DNA of 64,000 bases. It comes from Nocardia abscessus. GTDB lineage: Bacteria > Actinomycetota > Actinomycetes > Mycobacteriales > Mycobacteriaceae. Numbering within the stretch: the stretch's first letter is position 1; the number at the start of each line of letters is the position of its first letter. The translations under genes and the position numbers were made by a program. Of this stretch, positions 61,786-64,000 are shown piece after piece. The DNA is taken from positions 248,001 through 312,000 of the forward strand of contig NZ_JADLQO010000004.1 in NCBI RefSeq assembly GCF_015477775.1, in the 5' to 3' direction. The notes below the pieces were generated by a model. It saw nothing but the letters and a program-made list of their open reading frames with translations, did not search any database and had not been told where the DNA came from.

Positions 61786-62163
61786 TCAGTGCCCGTCCGG
61801 CTGCCCGGGCGCGAACGGCCATTCTTCGAACCACGTGCAGCGGCCCGCGTCGTCGAAGCGCAGGATCCACAGGTCGCGCCATCGCGAGGGCGTGTCCCGC
61901 GCGTACTCCACCTCCACCCGGACCACCGCGGTGTCGCCATCCACCGCGACGATGTCCGATCGCATGGTGAACGGCTCGCCGGGCCCGTCCCGGCCACTTT
62001 CCCAGAAATCGGCGAGCGCGCCGAGACCGGTCAGCGGCTGCGCCCACGGCGAGACGAGATACCCGGCGTCCGCGGCGAACAGGTCGGCGAGCCGGTCGGT
62101 GCCCGCCGAACGCCAGGCTCGCTCGTATCCGGCGACCCATGCCTCTACAACTGCGCGGTCCAC
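61786..62163 (-). CDS. NTF2/SnoaL-like protein
   Basis: 125 residues: DRAVVEAWVAGYERAWRSAGTDRLADLFAADAGYLVSPW, then the turn LTGLGALADFWES, FTMRSDIVAVDGDTAVVRVEVEYAR and WRDLWILRFDDAGRCTWFEEWPFAP. A single NTF2-like cone fold, likely a small enzyme or binding protein; active-site residues cannot be assigned. GTG at 62163; the longer open frame upstream is Arg-rich and unlikely. Nine bp from the convergent rsgA stop. Confidence 0.8.
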   Translation of the reverse strand: MDRAVVEAWVAGYERAWRSAGTDRLADLFAADAGYLVSPWAQPLTGLGALADFWESGRDGPGEPFTMRSDIVAVDGDTAVVRVEVEYARDTPSRWRDLWILRFDDAGRCTWFEEWPFAPGQPDGH

Positions 62164-62781
62164 GCGAGGAAGATACGCCGGTCCGATCGGCGGTGCGCGT
62201 ATTCCGCGAACGGGCCGCGTTTTCCCGGGGCCGACCAGTCGCTCGGTGCACCCCGCGAACAGGCCGCGTTCCCCGCAGCCCGACCCGCCGCTCGGCACAT
62301 CCCCGCGAATTGTCGAAGCCGTTCCTGGTTCGGGCGCGTGACGTCGGCAGACCGGTATGTGAGCCCTCGATCGTGAAGACCTCTTCGCGAACAGCGACAC
62401 ACCTGGGTCGAAACGGTCTGTCACCGCGGATGTGTTCGCGGCGACCGGCCGACGGCAGGGCCGACGCTCGACGGACGGACGCCGCGCTCGACGGGCACAC
62501 GTCGCCGACACCGACATCTGCGCGCCGAGTACCTGCCGGAAACCCGGCTTCGGCCCGGCCGAAATTCGCTGGCACACTTGCCTGCCCGATCCGCGGGCGC
62601 GGCGCGGCTCGACACGCCACAATGGTGACCAGACCTCCTCGGCTCGAAACGCCGTGCCAGTCGCCGGGATCCGAATCGAGCTGTGAAAACGAGTAGCCCG
62701 CTACTCGGGATTACACCGGCGGTCACTCGCAGAATTCTTTAGCGAGTTCCATACCGAGTGGTCCGTGAGGGAGGCCCGATC
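62164..62781. other. Non-coding gap with a short repeated segment
   Basis: 618 bp without a supported gene. Two near-copies of CCGCGAAC(G/A)GGCCGCGTT lie about 54 bases apart (around 62206 and 62259) and alternate with GACC(A/C)G(T/C)CGCTCGG segments. From about 62690 the sequence becomes less GC-rich (AGAATTCTTTAGCGAG) and should hold the promoter of the STAND regulator. Confidence 0.55.
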
Positions 62782-64000
62782 ATGCGCATGTCCGGAGCCA
62801 CGGCGCCGTCCGGCGCGGGCGGGCTGGGACTGCGGCGCGCACGGTTGCTGCAACGTCTCGCGCAGGCGGACGTCGCGGTGATCACCGCGCCGGCAGGCTC
62901 GGGCAAGACCCAGCTGTTACAGCAGTACTCGGCCGGGTGCGGCGAACCGGTCGCCTGGTGCCGCGCCGATCCGGAGGACGCCGACGCGGAGCGCTTCACG
63001 GCCGGGCTTCGAGCCGCCTTGGCCACGGGACCGCGCACGCTGGTGGTCGACGACTTCCATTTCGTGGTCGGAGGACCGGCCGAAACGGCCTTCGAACGCC
63101 TCGTCCTCACGCACTCGGTCGCGGCGGAGGAACGGGTGCGCGTCGTGCTCGGCACCCGGGTACGCCCGACGGTCAATCTGGTCCGCGCCGAACTCGGGCG
63201 TGTCACCATCCTTTCCGGTGACGACATGCGGTTCCGCTGCTGGGAAGTAGAGGCGCTGTTCGCCGACTGCTACGGCCGTCCGCTGCCGCCGGAGGACGCG
63301 GCGGCGCTGTCGCGGCACACCGACGGCTGGGCCGCCGGATTGCACCTGTTCCATCTCGCCACGCAGGCGCTGGGCGCGCGCGACCGGCGGGCGGCCATCC
63401 ACGCCCTCAGCGGGCGTTCGCGCTACCTGCGCGGGTATCTGGCCCGTACCGTCCTGGGCGAGCTGCCCACCGATCTGTGCGAATTTCTGCGGCGCACACA
63501 CGTTTTCGAGACGGTGACCGCGCAGCGCTGCGACCTGTTGCTCGGCCGAACGGATTCCGGCGCGCTCCTGGCCGAACTCGAGCGGCGCCAGGCCATGACC
63601 AGCTCCGACGACGACGGACACAGCTACCGCTATCACGAGGTGCTGCGCCACCATCTGGCCGCGGCGTTGCAGGAGGAACTCGGCACGGCCGAGGCGGCGC
63701 GGTGGTGCGCGCGGGCGGCGGCGCAACTCGAACAGGAAGCGGCGTACGCCGAGGCGGTGCGGTTGTTCGCGCGCGCGGAACGCTGGACCGACGTGGCCAG
63801 AGTCCTGCAAGAGCACGGCGACCGGGTGGCCGGCGACCGGCACAGCCCGGTCTGGTGCGCGGGGCTGCCCGCCGCGGTGGTCGATGACGACCCGTGGCTG
63901 TGCACGGCGACCGCACGCCGGGAGGTGGCCGCCGGACGGCTGCACCGCGCGTCACAGCGCTACCGGCTCGCCGAACAGCTGTTCACCGAACCGGATCTGC
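62782..64000 (+). CDS. MalT/LuxR-like STAND regulator, cut by the window end
   Basis: At least 406 residues, C-terminus outside the window. Walker A ITAPAGSGKTQLL near residue 35, Walker B RTLVVDDFHF near 90, then VVLGTRVRPTVNLVRAELGRV and the helical winged segment FRCWEVEALFADCYGRPLPPEDAAALSRHTDGWAAGLHL, which is typical of MalT-type STAND ATPases. It continues into TPR-like helices (AARWCARAAAQLEQEAAYAEAVRLFARAERWTDVARVL). Such proteins normally end in a LuxR or SARP/BTAD DNA-binding domain. GGGAGG lies seven bases before the ATG at 62782. The ligand is unknown. Confidence 0.85.
   Translation, partial: MRMSGATAPSGAGGLGLRRARLLQRLAQADVAVITAPAGSGKTQLLQQYSAGCGEPVAWCRADPEDADAERFTAGLRAALATGPRTLVVDDFHFVVGGPAETAFERLVLTHSVAAEERVRVVLGTRVRPTVNLVRAELGRVTILSGDDMRFRCWEVEALFADCYGRPLPPEDAAALSRHTDGWAAGLHLFHLATQALGARDRRAAIHALSGRSRYLRGYLARTVLGELPTDLCEFLRRTHVFETVTAQRCDLLLGRTDSGALLAELERRQAMTSSDDDGHSYRYHEVLRHHLAAALQEELGTAEAARWCARAAAQLEQEAAYAEAVRLFARAERWTDVARVLQEHGDRVAGDRHSPVWCAGLPAAVVDDDPWLCTATARREVAAGRLHRASQRYRLAEQLFTEPDL

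Overview
The window is high-GC actinobacterial DNA that most resembles Nocardia or a close relative in the mycolate-containing Corynebacteriales. The reasons are a WhiB1 with its four cysteines in place, a SigH/RshA pair, an actinobacterial bL37 ribosomal peptide, ESX (type VII secretion) associated proteins, and a run of genes from about 34.7 to 61.8 kb that follows, from memory, the order of Mycobacterium tuberculosis Rv3205c-Rv3228. Genus assignment is an inference. No rRNA, tRNA, CRISPR array, transposase or phage gene was seen.

Layout. 0-2.1 kb: the end of a gas vesicle cluster (gvpO, gvpJ-like, gvpL/F, gvpS-like, gvpK), its genes joined by short stop/start overlaps, followed by a TVP38-type membrane protein and an unusual GNAT-AAA+ ATPase fusion. 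4.4-13.7 kb: accessory genes (secreted cupin, TetR, Tat-exported purple acid phosphatase, TfoX-like protein, a 769-residue membrane protein resembling TrbL/VirB6, two NAD(P)-binding proteins and a frameshifted GlxA-type regulator). 13.8-24.3 kb: nitrate/nitrite assimilation. narK-nirB-nirD-nnaR-sirB form a minus-strand operon combining transport, nitrite reduction, regulation and the last steps toward siroheme; a CynX-type MFS gene, a FadR-type regulator and a second narK follow. Two GlnR-type boxes lie ahead of the two narK genes.

24.5-34.5 kb: an ESX-associated island without any ESX core machinery. It holds EspG, a PPE-like protein with a long Ser/Thr/Pro linker, two copies of a lipoprotein plus small helical protein module, secreted proteins, a CHAP hydrolase with an ESX-like N-terminus, and an XRE/DUF397 regulator pair divergent from a coupled pair of unknown genes.

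34.7-61.8 kb: conserved core with moeZ, a DUF3152 protein, TetR, a DUF3107 protein, an MiaE-like protein, an RNA helicase, a phosphatase, a lipid kinase, whiB1, pdtaS, a biotinyl protein, bL37, rshA-sigH, an SRAP protein, aroA and rsgA. YceI with an XRE regulator, a deazaflavin-dependent protein, endonuclease V and an aldehyde dehydrogenase appear to be local insertions. The redox/nitrosative theme is strong: WhiB1 (Fe-S), SigH with a zinc anti-sigma factor, and a near-perfect SigH-type promoter in front of sigH. The window ends inside a MalT/LuxR-like STAND regulator.

Starts were chosen from ribosome binding sites and stop/start overlaps; several differ from the longest open frame. All functions come from reading translated sequence and recalling families; no database search was run.
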